A program made the translations under genes and the position numbers. Shown here piece after piece: positions 62,805 through 64,000 of a DNA stretch of 64,000 nt. Below the pieces are notes generated by a model, which ran no database searches, had not been told where the DNA came from, and saw nothing but the letters and a program-made list of their open reading frames with translations. The first letter of the stretch is position 1, and every line of letters starts with the position of its first letter. This DNA is from Rhodospirillales bacterium (GTDB lineage Bacteria > Pseudomonadota > Alphaproteobacteria > Rhodospirillales > Shumkoniaceae): positions 22,272 through 86,271 of the forward strand of contig JAHDSF010000008.1 in NCBI GenBank assembly GCA_018432935.1. The letters are read 5' to 3'.

Positions 62805-63470
62805 TCAAGCTGCTCCCCCCGCCATCTGCTGTTCCTGGACGACACCGTTGCGGATGGCCCACAAGGCGGCCTGCGTGCGATTCTGAACCTCGACCTTGCG
62901 CAGGATCGCCTTCACATGCGCCTTCACGGTGCCTTCGGTCAGGTTGAGGCGGCGGGCGATCAGCTTGTTCGGCTCGCCCTGCGCCATCCGGCTCAGGATT
63001 TCCATTTCTCGCGGCGACAGGCCGCGCGGCAACGTCTTGTCGACGCCTCGCAGCGAAGCGCGGTCGAGGGCCTCGCGCGCGACTTCGAACGGGACGACTT
63101 TCTCGCCCGACATGACGAGGCCGAGATAGCTCAGCAGCGCCCGCGGCGAGAGGTCCCGGCCGAGACATCCTTCGGCACCGGCCGCCAGCGCGGCCTCGAT
63201 GCTCCCGCGGGAAAGATCCTCTCCCAGCACGACCACCCGAACGGACGTAGCCGCAGCCTTGATCTCGCGCAGCTGGACGGCTTTCTCTATTGTCCATTCC
63301 GCCTCGCCGACCAGGACGATTTCTGCCTCGTTGTCCTGCAGCCATGTGATGGCTTCACGGACGTCCGAGAGTTCGTCGGCCACGGCAAACGCCGTACCCT
63401 GCAGGAACACCCGTACCGCTTCGCGATACAGGCGCCGCCGATCTACGATGAGCACCCGAATTCCCGACAT
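62805..63470 (-). CDS. LuxR-type response regulator with degenerate receiver (2)
   Basis: A 221-residue paralogue of the preceding regulator. The receiver begins VLIVDRRRLYREAVRVFLQG, but the strand that should end in the phosphorylated Asp reads EIVLVGEAEW, so phosphorylation there is not possible. The LuxR domain (LSPREMEILSRMAQGEPNKL and LTEGTVKAHVKAILRKVEVQ) is intact. ATG at 63470, behind GGAGG, is preferred to an upstream in-frame start. The 283-base leader carries TACCCCT and AGAGGTA, matches to the NarL heptamer TACYYMT on opposite strands. Confidence 0.88.
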   Translation of the reverse strand: MSGIRVLIVDRRRLYREAVRVFLQGTAFAVADELSDVREAITWLQDNEAEIVLVGEAEWTIEKAVQLREIKAAATSVRVVVLGEDLSRGSIEAALAAGAEGCLGRDLSPRALLSYLGLVMSGEKVVPFEVAREALDRASLRGVDKTLPRGLSPREMEILSRMAQGEPNKLIARRLNLTEGTVKAHVKAILRKVEVQNRTQAALWAIRNGVVQEQQMAGGAA

Positions 63471-63753
63471 GTGAAGCCTCCCCACAGCCTCCAGAGCGAC
63501 GGCACGATGCCGCCGCCGACCCGTCCCGGGCGCCGCGACCCATCGAGGTTTTGCAAAGCGCCTACCCCTTAGGGCTGGTCAATTGGTACGTAAGAGGCGA
63601 GCCCGCCTCCGTCAACCGGGTGGGGACCCCGACAGAGGTAGATTTTTATGTCATGTTTTTCGCTTGCCTCAACGGCTGGCTATCCCCGTCGACGGTAGGG
63701 CAGAACCCCGCTTCCCACCTCCGACGCCCCGTTGGTAGAGGCTGCGCGTTACA

Positions 63754-64000
63754 TCAGCTTTCACGAATCTTTCTTATGAATGCATCGACGTCGTTGCCGA
63801 GTTCGTCGGCCTGGGCGGACAATGCCTGCGAGGCCGACAGCACGATGCGCGCCGCCTCGCCGGTCTCGCCGACCGCCTTCTGCACCCCGCCGATGTTGTC
63901 CTCGACCTGACGGGTGCCCGCCGCCGCCTGCTGGACGTTGCGCGCAATCTCCTGCGTCGCCGCCCCCTGCTCCTCGACCGCCGAGGCGATCGTCGCCGCA
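63754..64000 (-). CDS. Methyl-accepting chemotaxis protein, C-terminal fragment
   Basis: The last 82 residues of a chemoreceptor whose gene continues beyond the right edge. IASAVEEQGAATQEIARNVQ is the conserved end of the signalling hairpin, followed by the long amphipathic helix QQAAAGTRQVEDNIGGVQKA and SASQALSAQADELGNDVDAF, ending IRKIRES. The sensor and membrane parts are not visible, so its ligand cannot be judged. Confidence 0.92.
   Translation of the reverse strand, partial: AATIASAVEEQGAATQEIARNVQQAAAGTRQVEDNIGGVQKAVGETGEAARIVLSASQALSAQADELGNDVDAFIRKIRES

Noticed and set aside
1..64000. CRISPR array, insertion sequence, prophage or integron
   Set aside because: No regularly spaced direct repeats, transposase, integrase or terminal inverted repeats with target duplications were seen.

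Overview
This 64 kb window is GC-rich chromosomal DNA from a bacterium, most likely an alphaproteobacterium of the Rhodospirillales type. The signs are an elongator tRNA-Met of alphaproteobacterial form, a long cobW-cobN-cobO-cobQ cobalamin operon, a DctPQM TRAP importer, a DUF1488 protein and dense packing with ATGA/TGATG overlaps. The species is not identifiable from the window. I see no rRNA, CRISPR array, prophage or insertion sequence.

Left part (1-26,700): scattered metabolic and stress genes. These are a truncated FAD oxidoreductase, a small monooxygenase-fold protein, PepN, a nucleoside deaminase, an exporter-type ABC protein, several short-chain dehydrogenases, two methyltransferases, a DapB-like reductase that lacks the usual catalytic histidine, a Pmp3 proteolipid, a glycine-zipper lipoprotein, a metallophosphoesterase, an orphan PD-(D/E)XK nuclease-like protein, a Na+/Ca2+ exchanger and an enolase-superfamily enzyme. 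A four-gene operon on the minus strand joins a TPP enzyme (PoxB type), an internally duplicated membrane protein, a gluconate-2-dehydrogenase subunit-3 protein and a GMC flavoprotein. ExoD (with a probable frameshift), an SDR and a GH15 glucoamylase follow. Two decayed genes are visible: the C-terminus of a YnfA/UPF0060 protein and that of a class I cytochrome c.

Middle part (26,700-51,160): an almost complete cobalamin locus. A roughly 18.7 kb minus-strand operon runs cobW-cobN-cobO-cobQ-cbiX-cobH-cobL-cobI-cbiG/cobJ-cobM-cobB-cobT-cobS-cobC-cbiB-cobD behind a cobalamin riboswitch. cbiD-cobK lies just upstream. The cobalt importer cbiMNQO is divergent and has its own riboswitch. cobU converges on the far end. 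The set mixes early-cobalt-insertion enzymes (CbiX, CbiD, CbiG) with CobN of the late-insertion route. CobG, CobF, CobS/CobT chelatase subunits and BluB are not in the window. A tRNA-Met(CAT) and a shared bidirectional terminator close the importer operon.

Right part (51,200-60,100): a catabolic cluster on the minus strand, lacI - enoyl-CoA hydratase - 47-codon small ORF - dctP - dctQ - dctM - SDR - Gfo/Idh/MocA dehydrogenase. It is driven by a near-consensus promoter carrying a perfect palindromic operator between -35 and -10. A CoA-transferase gene lies upstream. The likely job is LacI-controlled uptake and oxidation of an organic or sugar acid.

Right end (60,100-64,000): two tandem 27-residue membrane microproteins that look like paralogues, a few small proteins, a stand-alone receiver-like protein next to two related LuxR-type regulators with degenerate receivers, and the C-terminus of a chemotaxis receptor running off the edge.
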